Source of the DNA: Gemmobacter caeni
GTDB taxonomy: Bacteria; Pseudomonadota; Alphaproteobacteria; Rhodobacterales; Rhodobacteraceae
Assembly (NCBI RefSeq): GCF_003054195.1
Contig: NZ_QBKP01000002.1
Location: 1 to 64,000, forward strand
Direction of reading: 5' to 3'
Length of the DNA: 64,000 nucleotides
Part shown: positions 7,936 through 17,161 of the stretch, piece by piece
Numbering within the stretch: the first letter of the stretch is position 1
Layout of the letters: every line of letters starts with the position of its first letter
Made by a program: the position numbers and the translations under genes
The notes under the pieces: generated by a model
Database searches by the model: none
What the model saw: the letters and a program-made list of their open reading frames with translations, nothing else
What the model was told of the DNA's origin: nothing

Positions 7936-8314
7936 GGGTCGGCCCCTCGACGGCCCGTTCCGCGAGCCGCGTAACCAGGTCCGCCGCGTCGCGCAGCGTC
8001 TCCGCGACCAGGGGGTGCCCCTCAGCGGACCGGTCCGCCCCCGCCCGCAGCGCCCGCGCGAGCCCGCGCGCCTCGCCGGGGAGACGCTCCGCCCCCTCCC
8101 CGCCCAGCCGGACCCGGATCAGGTGTCCGAACCCGCTCAGGTTATGCGCCGCGTCCGACCAGGATCGGATCTCCTCGATCGCCACCCCCGCCTTCGTCGG
8201 GTCCCCCTCCGCGTCCCAGCACCGCGCCCGGATCAGGGTGAGGAGCCGGCCGCTGAACGAGACCAGAGCGGCAAGGTCCGCGCTCAGGGCGCGGTCGTGA
8301 TCATGCGGGTCCAT
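7907..8314 (-). CDS. hypothetical helical protein (135 aa)
   Basis: A mostly helical protein starting with MDPHDHDRALSADLAALV and rich in Ala, Leu and Arg. It has GGAGG upstream of ATG 8314 and overlaps both the large gene before it (14 bases) and the gene after it. No family is recognised. Its place between the 1022-residue protein and the Ea22-like protein marks it as a middle gene of a three-gene operon. Confidence 0.65.
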   Translation of the reverse strand: MDPHDHDRALSADLAALVSFSGRLLTLIRARCWDAEGDPTKAGVAIEEIRSWSDAAHNLSGFGHLIRVRLGGEGAERLPGEARGLARALRAGADRSAEGHPLVAETLRDAADLVTRLAERAVEGPTHERGAGLDP

Positions 8315-11300
8315 CGGTATCCTCCGAAGGCGCCGAAACGGGCGCGGGTGTGTTCTCCTGCTGCGGGGCGGGCCCGACCTGCGCGGGCCGTTCCCGCCTC
8401 AGCACCTCATCGAGCAGGGGCCCGACCCCATCGGCGGTGATCAGACGCCCGGTCTCCGCCCCGGCGATCGCCCGCCGGACCGGCTCCAGGTCCCGGTGGG
8501 CCCGCGTCATCGCGCTGACCGCGAGGGCGGGCAGCACCCGGTCCGGCGCCGGGATCTCCTGGACCGGCCCCTGCACGCGCCAGTCCAGCTCCTGCCGGAT
8601 CGGGGCGTGATGGACCTGGTCCCAGCTCTCGAAGGTCCAGCCCCGCTCGACCACCGGGGCCGCGCTGAGCGGGGCCTCATCGGTGAGCCGGAACCGCTCA
8701 AGGGCGAGGGTGTTCTGGTGCTCCGCCCGGTCCCGCTGCCGGTTGAGACCGGCCTCCGGGTTCCGGTAGAGGCGGGTGCACATATGTGCGACCAGGTCCG
8801 CGCGACCCTGGCGGAACGCGAGCAGGACCGGGTCCAGCGCGAGCCGCAGCGCCCAGGCGGCGGACCCGCCCCGCTCCCCGTCCAGCACGGCCACCCCCAC
8901 CGGGATGACGAGGGAGGGGATCCGGACCTGACGCTGAGCGCTCGCGTAGTTCAGCTCCCGGACCTCATCGAGCCAGCCGCGAAGGATCCGCTCATCGGCC
9001 CGGTCCGCCCCCTCCAGGAACTCCCGGACCTCCTCGGCCCAGAGGTCCGTGGTGAGCGAGCGCAGGACCTCATGCGCGGCCGGGTCCCGCAGGCCCGGGG
9101 CCGCGAGGCGCCGCGCCGCGGCCGTCTCCTCCGGACCGATCGTGCCCCCGATCACCGTCTCGCCGAGATCGGGCAGGTGGCTGAACGGGATCAGACGAGA
9201 CGCCCCCTCCTTGGGGGAGTTCTCCGACCAGGACCGGAGCACGGTCGCCCCCAGGAGGGGCATGCGCGCCTCAAGGCTGACCGGGTCGGTGGGCGCCCCG
9301 ATCCGGACCAGGTCCCCGTTCGCCCTCAGGCGCAGCTGAAGGCCCGGGTCCGTCAGGGACAGGTCCGCGGCGCGTTGGAGCCGCTCGGCGAGACCGATAA
9401 CCCGCTCGTCCTGTTCCGGCCCGACCCCGCCCCTGCTCGCCTCGCGCATCATCCGGACCGCCTCCGGCAGCGTTCCGGACAGGTCGGGGCGGAGCCGGCT
9501 CACCCGGTCGATCACGCCCCGGTCCGCCGCCTCGCGCGCCTCCACGATCGGGAGCGCCCCCATGAACAGGGCGAGCCAGGACAGGTAGGTGGACCGCTGC
9601 TCACGCGAGTTGATGTAGCGGCGGAGCGTTTTCGCATCGACCCGGTCGAGGCAGAGGGCGCCGGAGGTGACCACGGTCCCGTCCGCCTCCCGCAGCCGGA
9701 CCGGGGTGTTCATCCGCCTCTCCCGGTACCCCTGCTCCGTCGGCAGCTGCACGATCAGCTCCGCCCCGCGGCGACCGACGACCAGCTCCTCAAGCCGGTT
9801 CACCGCGTGCCGGTCCCGGTGGCGCTCATAGCCGCCCGCGCCCCGGTCCGAGGAGTAGGCGGTCGGCGCGGTGTCCGGGGTCATCACCCGGTTCCCCTGG
9901 ACCAGGACGCGCGAGCCGGGCCGGATCCAGTCGTTCATCTCCGCGATCCAGGCGGCGACCGGCCTCAGCCCGTCGGTCAGCACGTTCTCCTCGTCATGGA
10001 TGAACCGGAAATGCCGGTTATGGGTGGTCTCCTCGAGCCAGTTCGCGCCCTGCGGGATGAACGGGCCGAACACCTGTTTTCTCTCCTGAAGCCCCCATAG
10101 GATGATCAGGAACCGCTTGTAAAAGAGGGCCCGCTGGTCATGCTCCCCCCGCTTGTCGGAATACGCGATGTCGAAGGGCGTGATCTCGCGAGTCCGGTAT
10201 TCCCGCCGCTCCCAGTCGTAGGAGCCCCGGTCCGTGAAGATCGCGTCGATCTCGGCGCGCGACGGGAAGAGCCGCTCCGCGCGCGAGGTCTCCTCGTCCG
10301 CCATCACCATCCGCACGTTCCCCCCGTCCCGGATCAGGATCTGCACGAACCTGTCCTGCTGGTCCCTCTCGATCAGGGCGAACACCTCCATCAGGTTCTT
10401 GGGGGTCTCGAACTCCCGACTCTTGCGGCGGATCCGGGCGATCGCCACGCAGCGCGGGTGCGGGAGCATCCGGTCGAGAAGATCCGGGTTGGCCGAGAGC
10501 AGACCGGGCAGGTCCCGCATGTTCCCGGCGTGGAACCCCTCATCCATCACGGAGGAGACGAAGATCTCCTCGTCGAGATAGAGCATCCGCTGCATCAGGT
10601 GCAGCGGCTCCGAGGCGGGGGCGCTCTCCCCCTCGAGAAGGGTCGCCACCTCGACCCCCTCGCCGAGGAAGAGCCGCATCGTGTGAACGTTCCGGAGGAG
10701 CCCCTCGGCCATCTTGCGCTGCTCGGAGATCCCGGCGAGGGACTGGGCGACCTTCTCCTCCTGGTAGGCTTGCACGATCTTCATGCCGTGCTGCATTTCG
10801 TCAGTCTTCCCCTTCACCCAGGCCGACCGGGCCTCGAGGAGCGCGATCCCGCGTTCGATTTTCGCCTGCGCCGCGGTGACGTCCCCGGAGGGGAGGAGGG
10901 CGGCGGGGAGCCGCACCTGAGCCCCCTGAGACCCGGCCTCCACGTCCGGGGCCTTGGGCTTCGGCGGGTAGAGGGCGATGAGCGCCTCATCCCCGGGGAT
11001 GTCCGACATGGAGGCGCCGATCGTCTGGATCCGGCCCATCATGGCGGCGAGCTCGGCCGCGCGCAGCGCCTCCCCGTCCGGACAGGGGGCGAAGGCCCTC
11101 AGGAACGCGTCATGCAGGAGCTTGACCCGGCCCATCCGCAGGAGCGGGTGGCCGTGCAGGGTGACCGCGTGGACCTCCCCGTCGACGAGATGGGTCTCCG
11201 CGAGCAGGAGGACGATCCCGTGTTCGGGCGGGGTGACCCCCCGCTCCCAGTCCCGTTTGGCGATCTCATGATCCGGGTCGGTAAGGCGCCACCAGGTGCC

Positions 11301-11369
11301 GGGCGTGAGGCGGTCCGGCTCCGGGCCGTTCATGCGGGCGGTCTCGGGTTGACGGACGGACGGGATCAT
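8301..11369 (-). CDS. large uncharacterised protein (1022 aa)
   Basis: The largest gene of the window. ATG 11369 has GGAGG eight bases upstream and a good promoter at 11396-11424. The protein is soluble. Residues about 175-235 are charged helices that could form a coiled coil. The middle (about 370-480) is rich in aromatic and basic residues (RAEIDAIFTDRGSYDWERREY, then NRHFRFIHDEENVL), and the end is a proline-rich acidic tail. I see no Walker, helicase, nuclease or tape-measure signature. It may be a nucleic-acid-handling or structural protein of the element, but nothing here proves it. Confidence 0.8.
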   Translation of the reverse strand: MIPSVRQPETARMNGPEPDRLTPGTWWRLTDPDHEIAKRDWERGVTPPEHGIVLLLAETHLVDGEVHAVTLHGHPLLRMGRVKLLHDAFLRAFAPCPDGEALRAAELAAMMGRIQTIGASMSDIPGDEALIALYPPKPKAPDVEAGSQGAQVRLPAALLPSGDVTAAQAKIERGIALLEARSAWVKGKTDEMQHGMKIVQAYQEEKVAQSLAGISEQRKMAEGLLRNVHTMRLFLGEGVEVATLLEGESAPASEPLHLMQRMLYLDEEIFVSSVMDEGFHAGNMRDLPGLLSANPDLLDRMLPHPRCVAIARIRRKSREFETPKNLMEVFALIERDQQDRFVQILIRDGGNVRMVMADEETSRAERLFPSRAEIDAIFTDRGSYDWERREYRTREITPFDIAYSDKRGEHDQRALFYKRFLIILWGLQERKQVFGPFIPQGANWLEETTHNRHFRFIHDEENVLTDGLRPVAAWIAEMNDWIRPGSRVLVQGNRVMTPDTAPTAYSSDRGAGGYERHRDRHAVNRLEELVVGRRGAELIVQLPTEQGYRERRMNTPVRLREADGTVVTSGALCLDRVDAKTLRRYINSREQRSTYLSWLALFMGALPIVEAREAADRGVIDRVSRLRPDLSGTLPEAVRMMREASRGGVGPEQDERVIGLAERLQRAADLSLTDPGLQLRLRANGDLVRIGAPTDPVSLEARMPLLGATVLRSWSENSPKEGASRLIPFSHLPDLGETVIGGTIGPEETAAARRLAAPGLRDPAAHEVLRSLTTDLWAEEVREFLEGADRADERILRGWLDEVRELNYASAQRQVRIPSLVIPVGVAVLDGERGGSAAWALRLALDPVLLAFRQGRADLVAHMCTRLYRNPEAGLNRQRDRAEHQNTLALERFRLTDEAPLSAAPVVERGWTFESWDQVHHAPIRQELDWRVQGPVQEIPAPDRVLPALAVSAMTRAHRDLEPVRRAIAGAETGRLITADGVGPLLDEVLRRERPAQVGPAPQQENTPAPVSAPSEDTDGPA

Positions 11370-11395
11370 CGACGGGCCTCCAGGAATCTCACTCA

Positions 11396-11424
11396 GACAT
11401 ACAGTCCCATATAGTTTTTCGCAA
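11396..11424 (-). promoter_or_regulatory. promoter for the 1022-aa gene
   Basis: On the minus strand TTGCGA (11424-11419), 17 bases, then TATGTC (11401-11396), 27 bases before ATG 11369. The -35 overlaps one copy of the TGCGAAAA motif. Confidence 0.5.
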
Positions 11425-11427
11425 CTG

Positions 11428-11455
11428 TTGATCAGGACGTCGAACCGGGTATGAT
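11428..11455 (+). promoter_or_regulatory. sigma70-type promoter
   Basis: TTGATC (11428-11433), a 16-base spacer and TATGAT (11450-11455) point at the gene starting at 11516. It is back to back with the minus-strand promoter at 11396-11424, so the two operons share a compact divergent control region. Confidence 0.5.
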
Positions 11456-11515
11456 GGGGAGAACGCCCACCCGATCTTGGGGGACGGGCAGGAAAGCATC
11501 AAGCATGGGGGCACC

Positions 11516-12604
11516 GTGGCGAAGCGGAGATTTGCGAAAAATGATCGTGGGCCGACCCCGCAGGAGCTGGCCCGGCTCTGGGAGGTGGCGGTCGAGGGCG
11601 GTCCGGACGCGGAGGAGGCGGACCTCCTCCTCGACGCGGCGCTCCGGTCCCTCCTGGACACGGACCGGCTTGATCGGGACCTGCTCACCGCTATTCTTGA
11701 CCACCTGCCCATCGACGAGCATCACCCTTTCCTTCAGGACTGCGAGGAGCTGGCCGCCTCCGATCATGGCCGGTTCTCCGGCGCCTCCGGGGAGGACGCG
11801 CTCCTTCAGCTGTTCCTGATCCCGGTCCACGGGGAGATCTCCGAGGTGGAGGCGGCGGTGCGGGACCCGGAGCTTCTGGACGGGATCGCCCGGTCCCTGC
11901 GCCTGACCGGCTACGCGGTGACGGAGTCGAACGTGCTGGTCCGCCCGGACCTGTTCCCGGTGCAGACGCTCGCCCTGCTCGGCCCGGCCGGGATCCGGGA
12001 CCTGCTCATCGACGGCGGGTCGGTCCTTGCGCGCGGGCCCGGGACCGGCGTGACCGGTCGGCTGCTCGGGGAGATCCGCGCCCTCGTCGGGGACCGGGAG
12101 GGGGCGGGCCCGGAGGAGCTCCTCTACGCGGTCCGGTTCCTGGTCGGGGTCCGCGCCTCGGTGGACCGGGGCGACCTCGCGGACGGGCTCATGCCGGACC
12201 CGGAGGAGCCGGAGGAGGCGTATCTGGACCGGGTCGAGCGGTGGCGGGACCGGACCGAGGCGCTTCTGGAGCGGTTCGGCGCGGTGACGATCGAGCCGCC
12301 CACCCCCTGGGGGGAGGCGCGGGTGGAGCTCCTGACCTGCGCGCTGCGCCAGCTCGCGGACCTCGCGCTCGGGGCGGAGGGGTATGACCCGGCCCGGACC
12401 CCTTACCCGGAGCTGCGCTCAAGGATCGAGCTCCTGCCGGACGGGCTCCAGGTGGAGCTGGTCCGGGACGGGCGGGTCCTGACCGGGACCGTCATGGGGC
12501 TTGAGCTGATCGGACCCGCCCTCGAGGGGCTTCTGGACGCGATCGCGGAGGAGTACCCGGTTCTCGAGACGGAAATCGCCCCCGCGCGGGTCCTGGTGCA
12601 CTGA
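11516..12604 (+). CDS. hypothetical acidic protein (362 aa)
   Basis: I start this gene at GTG 11516 (VAKRRFAKND), with GGGGG just upstream; a TTG further upstream (11477) is weaker. The protein is strongly acidic, helical and leucine-rich, without membrane segments or a known motif. The region around residues 290-345 (RSRIELLPDGLQVELVRDG) looks like a small beta domain. It shares one base with the next gene, so the two are coupled. A TGCGAAAA copy lies within its first ten codons. Confidence 0.65.
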   Translation: MAKRRFAKNDRGPTPQELARLWEVAVEGGPDAEEADLLLDAALRSLLDTDRLDRDLLTAILDHLPIDEHHPFLQDCEELAASDHGRFSGASGEDALLQLFLIPVHGEISEVEAAVRDPELLDGIARSLRLTGYAVTESNVLVRPDLFPVQTLALLGPAGIRDLLIDGGSVLARGPGTGVTGRLLGEIRALVGDREGAGPEELLYAVRFLVGVRASVDRGDLADGLMPDPEEPEEAYLDRVERWRDRTEALLERFGAVTIEPPTPWGEARVELLTCALRQLADLALGAEGYDPARTPYPELRSRIELLPDGLQVELVRDGRVLTGTVMGLELIGPALEGLLDAIAEEYPVLETEIAPARVLVH

Positions 12605-13437
12605 TGGAGGGGGCGCAAATCACCCCCTGGGAGGTCCGGGTCGGGCTCGCCCGGCGCGGCTGGCAGACGGAGCTCCGGCTGACCCGGACCGGCCTGGCCC
12701 GGTCCGACCGGGACCGGGTCTCCGCCGGCTGCTGGGCGCGCCGGATGCACTGGGCGGGCGGGATCGCGGAGGTCTGCCTGCATGAGCACGGGGTCCTTGA
12801 TCCGGCGTCCCCGGACGCGGCGTCCCGGCTCCGGGACCTGATCGACCGGGTGGACCGGCTCTGCGCAAAGGCGGAGCGGGATTTCCCGGACACGGTCCCC
12901 TGCCAGCTGATGGAGCGGGGGGAGGACGGGCTGCTGCGTCTCGCGGTCAACACGTTCCAGACCGGACATCTGATCCCGCAGCGCCGGGACCTGACCCCGT
13001 CCGAGGCGATCCCGCCCGGGGTGGAGGCGGGGCCGGACGCGCATCTCTTCGCCCTCCTCATCGCCGCCCGGGACGGGCTCGAGGCGGAGGACTCCCTCAA
13101 CCCGCATTTCGGACGGTCCCGGTACGCGCGGGATTGCGAAAACAGGGACTGGGGCTACCGGCTCCGGCTCGCGGTGCGGGAGGCGAACGGGGTCAAGGTC
13201 GCCTTCCGGCCCCAGGAGTTTACGACCCGGCTACTGGCCCCGCGGGCCGTCTCCGGCCTGATCGGCGGGTCCAAGGCGGCACTCACCGACCTGTTCCGGG
13301 CCTACGGGCCTGAGGGGGAGCTGGCGGAGATGACGCCGAACGGGCTGCCGCCCGGGTTCGAGACGCTTGCCGAGCTGATCGCGGCCCGAAAGGCCGAGGA
13401 GGCGGCCCGTCTCGCGGAGGCGGCGCCGGACCCCTGA
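12604..13437 (+). CDS. hypothetical protein (277 aa)
   Basis: Second gene of the pair beginning at 11516; its ATG overlaps the preceding stop. Residues 30-60 hold a Trp/Cys-rich stretch (GCWARRMHWAGGIAEVCLHEHG). The segment RDCENRDWGYRLRLA lies near residue 178 and contains TGCGAAAA in the TGC-GAA-AAC frame. No family recognised. Its TGA lies in a perfect 14-bp palindrome (13431-13444) shared with the convergent gene at 13438. It ends EAAPDP. Confidence 0.65.
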   Translation: MEGAQITPWEVRVGLARRGWQTELRLTRTGLARSDRDRVSAGCWARRMHWAGGIAEVCLHEHGVLDPASPDAASRLRDLIDRVDRLCAKAERDFPDTVPCQLMERGEDGLLRLAVNTFQTGHLIPQRRDLTPSEAIPPGVEAGPDAHLFALLIAARDGLEAEDSLNPHFGRSRYARDCENRDWGYRLRLAVREANGVKVAFRPQEFTTRLLAPRAVSGLIGGSKAALTDLFRAYGPEGELAEMTPNGLPPGFETLAELIAARKAEEAARLAEAAPDP

Positions 13438-14343
13438 TCAGGGGGAGGGCATCGGATCATCCGCCCCCTCCGAAGCGGCGGTCACGAGGCGCGGGCTCAT
13501 GATCGGGTCCCCGAAGCCGCGCACATGGGCGCTGCGCCAGACCGGCCCCTTTGTGGGGGTCCGCATCAGGTGCCCCCGGACCCAATGTGCCCGGCGCGGT
13601 CGACCGTCAGACGTCTCCCGCATGGCGGTCAGATGGGCCCTGCCCTCCGCGTTCAGGACGATCCGGGTCGTCTGCGTCCCGGCCTCGGGGGTCTCCCCCC
13701 CTTTTCGGGCGAGCGCGCGCCGCTCCTGCCGGGACATCAAGGGCTCCCGGCGGCCGTCCATGGGCGCGTTTTTTGCCCCCATGAGCTCAACCGCGTCCCG
13801 CAGGTGGACCACGCTCATCGCGGCGATCTCGGCGAAGATCTGTTTCCCCTCCTCCATCTTCCGGACCGCCTGGTCCCGGTCCAGTCCGAGGTCGAACAGG
13901 TGCTCGATATGCGCGTTCAGGACGAGATGGTTGATGCCGAGGCTCACCTCATTTTTCGCATGATCCACAACGAGCATGCAGAACGGCTCGTAGAACATCC
14001 CGTTCGCCTCCAGGAACGGGATGACCATGAAGGGCTCCCCGTCACCGCCCCGGATCAGGGCCCCGAGACGCTCGAAGGTCTCCTCGCTGCGATGCTCATG
14101 CTCGATCCAGCTCATCGGGTGGGGGAGCCTGAAGTCCCTCAGCCGCTCGAGGATGATCTCCTCCGAATAACTTTCGGGGGCGAGGTCCCGGACCAGCTCC
14201 AGCGCCTCCCCGTTCAGAACGAATGGCATCGCGATCTCCAGGCGCGCGGAGATGTCGTCCCGTATCTGAAGACCTCCGGGGATGACGCGCCCCGCCTCCG
14301 GGAGAGTCCCGCGATAAAGTCCGAGGACGTGCTTGTATAACAT
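13438..14343 (-). CDS. phage-type hypothetical protein (301 aa)
   Basis: The ATG at 14343 has an excellent AAGGAGGTGAG ribosome site, so upstream in-frame starts were dropped. The C-terminal part contains RRAHWVRGHLMR and WRSAHVRGFG, a paired 'HWVRGH...HVRG' pattern common in uncharacterised phage and mobile-element proteins. The N-terminal 200 residues are an alpha/beta region with LFDLGLDRDQAVRKMEEG. The function is unknown. It ends DDPMPSP. Confidence 0.7.
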   Translation of the reverse strand: MLYKHVLGLYRGTLPEAGRVIPGGLQIRDDISARLEIAMPFVLNGEALELVRDLAPESYSEEIILERLRDFRLPHPMSWIEHEHRSEETFERLGALIRGGDGEPFMVIPFLEANGMFYEPFCMLVVDHAKNEVSLGINHLVLNAHIEHLFDLGLDRDQAVRKMEEGKQIFAEIAAMSVVHLRDAVELMGAKNAPMDGRREPLMSRQERRALARKGGETPEAGTQTTRIVLNAEGRAHLTAMRETSDGRPRRAHWVRGHLMRTPTKGPVWRSAHVRGFGDPIMSPRLVTAASEGADDPMPSP

Positions 14344-14447
14344 GAGGCTCACCTCCTTTTTCATTGAACGATCATCAGGCACCCCGAAGAAAACCCGAAG
14401 CGCTTGTCGGCGGGGCCTGGTGGTCTTGACGCCAAAGGAATTTTGCG

Positions 14448-14471
14448 GTTTTCAGGCGTCTCGGGCATCCT
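14448..14471 (+). promoter_or_regulatory. candidate promoter, GTTTTCA-N11-CATCCT
   Basis: GTTTTCA (14448-14454), 11 bases, CATCCT (14466-14471), 28 bases before ATG 14499. The same two blocks occur at 46431-46454 with the same spacing. Confidence 0.4.
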
Positions 14472-14498
14472 CATATCGGATCGCCGAGGAGGATCAGG

Positions 14499-14762
14499 AT
14501 GCGTATCGAGGAGGCCCGCCGGCTCACGCCCGGCATGAAGGTGAGATGCCCCGCGGACCGGGACGAGCCCGCCTATGTCGGGACCGTCACGCAGGGCGCC
14601 GGCGAGACGCAGGAGGACCTGTTCGGTGCGGAGTACGCCTGGGTCACCGTGCGTGATGAGGTGCGCGGCCGGGAGGCGGTCTGGCCGTCGAACCGGCTCG
14701 GCCTGCTCTCCCCCCTGCCCGCTCTCGAGGTCGAGGAGCCGGAGGACCTGCCGTCCCCCTGA
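14499..14762 (+). CDS. hypothetical protein (87 aa)
   Basis: A small acidic protein with GAGGAGGATC before its ATG. The text LTPGMKVRCPADRDEPAYVGTV and WVTVRDEVRGREAVWPSNRL suggests a small all-beta domain with a polar surface. It ends EPEDLPSP-stop. No family is recognised. It is followed after 39 bases by the gene at 14802 and may be co-transcribed with it. Confidence 0.6.
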   Translation: MRIEEARRLTPGMKVRCPADRDEPAYVGTVTQGAGETQEDLFGAEYAWVTVRDEVRGREAVWPSNRLGLLSPLPALEVEEPEDLPSP

Positions 14763-14801
14763 CGGCGCCGCCACGTCCGCTTGCGAAAAAAGGAATTACC
14801 G

Positions 14802-15323
14802 ATGTCGAGCCTCATCGCCGACCCGTTCAGCGGCTCCGGCCCGTCCGGCCTGGGACCGCTCCTCACCCGCGGTGCGCGGGCGGCCGCCCTGCTCGCCCCG
14901 GACCCGGCCCGCCTGGAGCGGGGTCCGAACACCCGGATCGACCTGAGGTTCACCGCGCAGAACGGGTACTATGCGCCCCATCTGATCCTGGAGGGGCCGC
15001 TGGCGGCGGTCGCCGTGCCGCTGCTCCTGGGCGCGCTCGCCGAGCTTCCGGCCGGGCCGGACGGGCGGCCCCGGTTCGGGCTTGATCCGCGCCCCCTCGG
15101 GTTCCGCTCCCCCGCCTTCCCGCCCTCCTTCGAGATGGGGCGTGACGGCCCCCTCTTCGAGGTGGTGGGGGTCAGCGCGACGTCGCTCCCCCCGACCCTG
15201 GTCGTCAACCCGAGAACCGCAAGGCAGGGCCTGTTCCGGACCGCCGACTTCGTGCTCGCCTGTCTCGCGCGGGACGGGGACCGGGGCGCCCCCGGGACGG
15301 GGCCGCTCTCGCCCGAGCCCTGA
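14802..15323 (+). CDS. hypothetical protein (173 aa)
   Basis: The ATG at 14802 follows AAAGGAATT; a TGCGAAAA copy stands 20 bases before it. The protein is Gly/Pro/Leu-rich, with one moderately hydrophobic segment (LAAVAVPLLLGALAEL) that could be a buried helix. It ends LSPEP-stop, with the stop inside the perfect palindrome GCCCTGATCAGGGC (15317-15330). No family is recognised. Confidence 0.55.
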   Translation: MSSLIADPFSGSGPSGLGPLLTRGARAAALLAPDPARLERGPNTRIDLRFTAQNGYYAPHLILEGPLAAVAVPLLLGALAELPAGPDGRPRFGLDPRPLGFRSPAFPPSFEMGRDGPLFEVVGVSATSLPPTLVVNPRTARQGLFRTADFVLACLARDGDRGAPGTGPLSPEP

Positions 15324-15391
15324 TCAGGGCCTCGTCCGGCTCGTTCCTATCCGGGGTTTTCCAGCTCCTTCGGGTCATCGGGCAGGCGCTG

Positions 15392-15438
15392 TTGACAGCC
15401 TTGCAGGGTTCAGGGGATACATGGAACGAAATAAGAAC
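15392..15438 (+). promoter_or_regulatory. SOS promoter with LexA box for umuDC
   Basis: A perfect TTGACA (15392-15397) stands about 17 bases before a GGATAC/GATACA -10. The transcription start region overlaps GAACGAAATAAGAAC (15424-15438), that is GAAC-N7-GAAC. This equals GTTC-N7-GTTC on the other strand, the LexA operator of Alphaproteobacteria. LexA bound here would block the promoter until DNA damage. The umuD ATG is 15 bases after the box. Confidence 0.85.
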
Positions 15439-15452
15439 ATTTTGAGGCCGTC

Positions 15453-15887
15453 ATGCCGGTTTACCCGATCGAAAATCCTGTGAGCGTTCAGGGGGAGATG
15501 CGCCCTCTCATCGTCGGAAAAGTCAGCGCGGGCTTTCCCTCACCCGCAGCTGATGATCTCGAGGAGGAGATAGACCCGATCGCGTGGGTGGTCCGTCGCC
15601 CCACGTCGACCTTCTGGTGGCGGGTGGAGGGGGACTGTCTGTGGGACGCGGGGATTCGCGACGGGGACCTGATCGCCGTGGACCGGGCCGGCAAGCGCCG
15701 GGTGGGCAGGGCCGTGCTCGCGGTCGTCGAGGGGGCGGTGACCGCAAAGATCCTCCGCAAGGCCGCGGGCCGATATTTCCTGTCCAGCGCCAACGCAAAG
15801 GACCGGTTCCCGGACATCGAGCTGACCGCGGACAGTGAGGTCTGGGGGGTTATCGCGGGCGTGGTGCGACGCTACCCGATCGAATGA
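15453..15887 (+). CDS. umuD: UmuD-like SOS protein with Cys in place of the catalytic Ser
   Basis: A 144-residue UmuD homologue under LexA control, overlapping umuC by four bases. The likely self-cleavage site is Ala26-Gly27 (VSAGFPSP). The active-site segment reads [16 protein letters not shown], so the nucleophile position (Ser in GDSM of usual family members) is Cys62. The general-base Lys99 (VTAKIL) is in place, 37 residues later, exactly the spacing of Ser60/Lys97 in E. coli UmuD. In the family, RecA-stimulated cleavage makes UmuD', the partner of UmuC in polymerase V. Whether a cysteine version still cleaves is unknown. The codon is TGT. Confidence 0.85.
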   Translation: MPVYPIENPVSVQGEMRPLIVGKVSAGFPSPAADDLEEEIDPIAWVVRRPTSTFWWRVEGDCLWDAGIRDGDLIAVDRAGKRRVGRAVLAVVEGAVTAKILRKAAGRYFLSSANAKDRFPDIELTADSEVWGVIAGVVRRYPIE

Positions 15888-17161
15888 GCCGGCCGATCGC
15901 GATCAGCGACAGCGCAAACTTCTATGTGAGCGCGGAGCGGATCTTTGACCCGTCCCTGCGGAACGTCCCCGTCATCGTCCTGTCCAACAATGACGGCTGT
16001 GCGGTGGCCCGCTCCGATGAGGCGAAGGCGCTCGGGATCAAGATGGGCGCACCCCTTCACCTGATCCGGGACAAGGTCTTGGCGCACGGGATCCGGGTCT
16101 TCTCGTCAAATTATACGCTATACGGGGATATCTCACGCCGGGTGGTCGAGGTCTATGAGGCCTTCTCCCCCGTGGTGGAGGTGTACTCGATCGACGAGAG
16201 CTTCCTGGACTTCGGCGGTTTCCGGGACCGGGAGGCGCACGCGCAGGAGATGCGGGCGCAGGTCCTCTTGCAGGTCGGGGTCCCGGTCCGGGTCGGGATC
16301 GGCCCGACCAAGACCCTGGCCAAATGCGCCAACGAGGTGGCCAAGAGGAACCCGATCTTCAAGGGCGTGCTCGACCTGATGGACCGGTCCGTGGCGGACT
16401 GGGTGTTGCCGCGCGTCCCGGTCGGGGACGTTTGGGGGGTCGGGGTCCGGACGCGCGCCAAGCTCGCCCCGCTCGGGGTTCATACCGCGGCGGATCTGCG
16501 TGACATGCCCGCCCGGCAGGCGCGGGACCTGGGGTCCGTTGTCCTGGAACGCACGGTCCGGGAGCTGCGGGGGGAGCCCTGCATCCCGCTCGACGAGGCG
16601 CCGCCCCCACGCAAGGGAATGGCCGTTACCCGTTCAGCCGGGGCCCCGATGCGCGATATGGAAACGGTGATGAGTGCGCTGGCCGCCCACGCCACCCGGG
16701 CGTCCGAGAAGTTGCGCCAGCACGGGCTGATCGCGGGGACCATGACCGTGTTCTTCCACACAAGTCGGTTCAGCGTGGGCAAGCCGCAGCACGCGGCCTT
16801 CCGAACGGTGAAGCTGACCCCGATGACCTCGGACGCGCGCGACCTGGTAAGCGCGGTCCGGGCCTGTGTGGAGGCCTCCTGGCCGCAACACGGCGGACCC
16901 TACGCCTTTGCGAAGTCCGGCGTTCTTCTGGACGACCTGATGACGGAGGCGGACCGGCCGCGCACCCTCTTTGATGTCGAGGAGCCGAGCACAGGACGGT
17001 CCCCCGCCGTGATGCGCGCACTCGACGCGGTCAACGCCCGGTTCGGGAAGAAGACGATGGTTCTCGGGTCTGAGGGGACAACGCGGGCCTGGGAGATGCG
17101 CGCGGAGCACCGCAGCCCCCGCTACACGACCCGCATCTCGGACCTGCCGGTGGTGAGATGA
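15884..17161 (+). CDS. umuC: UmuC, Y-family DNA polymerase V catalytic subunit
   Basis: A full-length 425-residue Y-family polymerase. The catalytic Asp9 is in [10 protein letters not shown] (Tyr14 is the usual steric-gate position), LSNNDGC follows at 33-39, and the second acidic pair is in YSIDES (Asp104-Glu105). The helix-hairpin-helix part ([18 protein letters not shown]) and little-finger region follow. With UmuD' it copies past DNA lesions at the cost of mutations. It overlaps umuD by four bases and is LexA-controlled through it. Such operons on plasmids and phages often supply mutagenic repair to the host. Confidence 0.92.
   Translation: MSRPIAISDSANFYVSAERIFDPSLRNVPVIVLSNNDGCAVARSDEAKALGIKMGAPLHLIRDKVLAHGIRVFSSNYTLYGDISRRVVEVYEAFSPVVEVYSIDESFLDFGGFRDREAHAQEMRAQVLLQVGVPVRVGIGPTKTLAKCANEVAKRNPIFKGVLDLMDRSVADWVLPRVPVGDVWGVGVRTRAKLAPLGVHTAADLRDMPARQARDLGSVVLERTVRELRGEPCIPLDEAPPPRKGMAVTRSAGAPMRDMETVMSALAAHATRASEKLRQHGLIAGTMTVFFHTSRFSVGKPQHAAFRTVKLTPMTSDARDLVSAVRACVEASWPQHGGPYAFAKSGVLLDDLMTEADRPRTLFDVEEPSTGRSPAVMRALDAVNARFGKKTMVLGSEGTTRAWEMRAEHRSPRYTTRISDLPVVR

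Noticed and set aside
8496-11414. Long plus-strand open frames (for example 8496-10100 and 10140-11414) opposite the 1022-residue gene
   Set aside because: They are antisense shadows caused by high GC. Their proteins are rich in Arg, Pro and Gly, lack ribosome sites, and the minus-strand gene has a promoter, a good start and normal composition.
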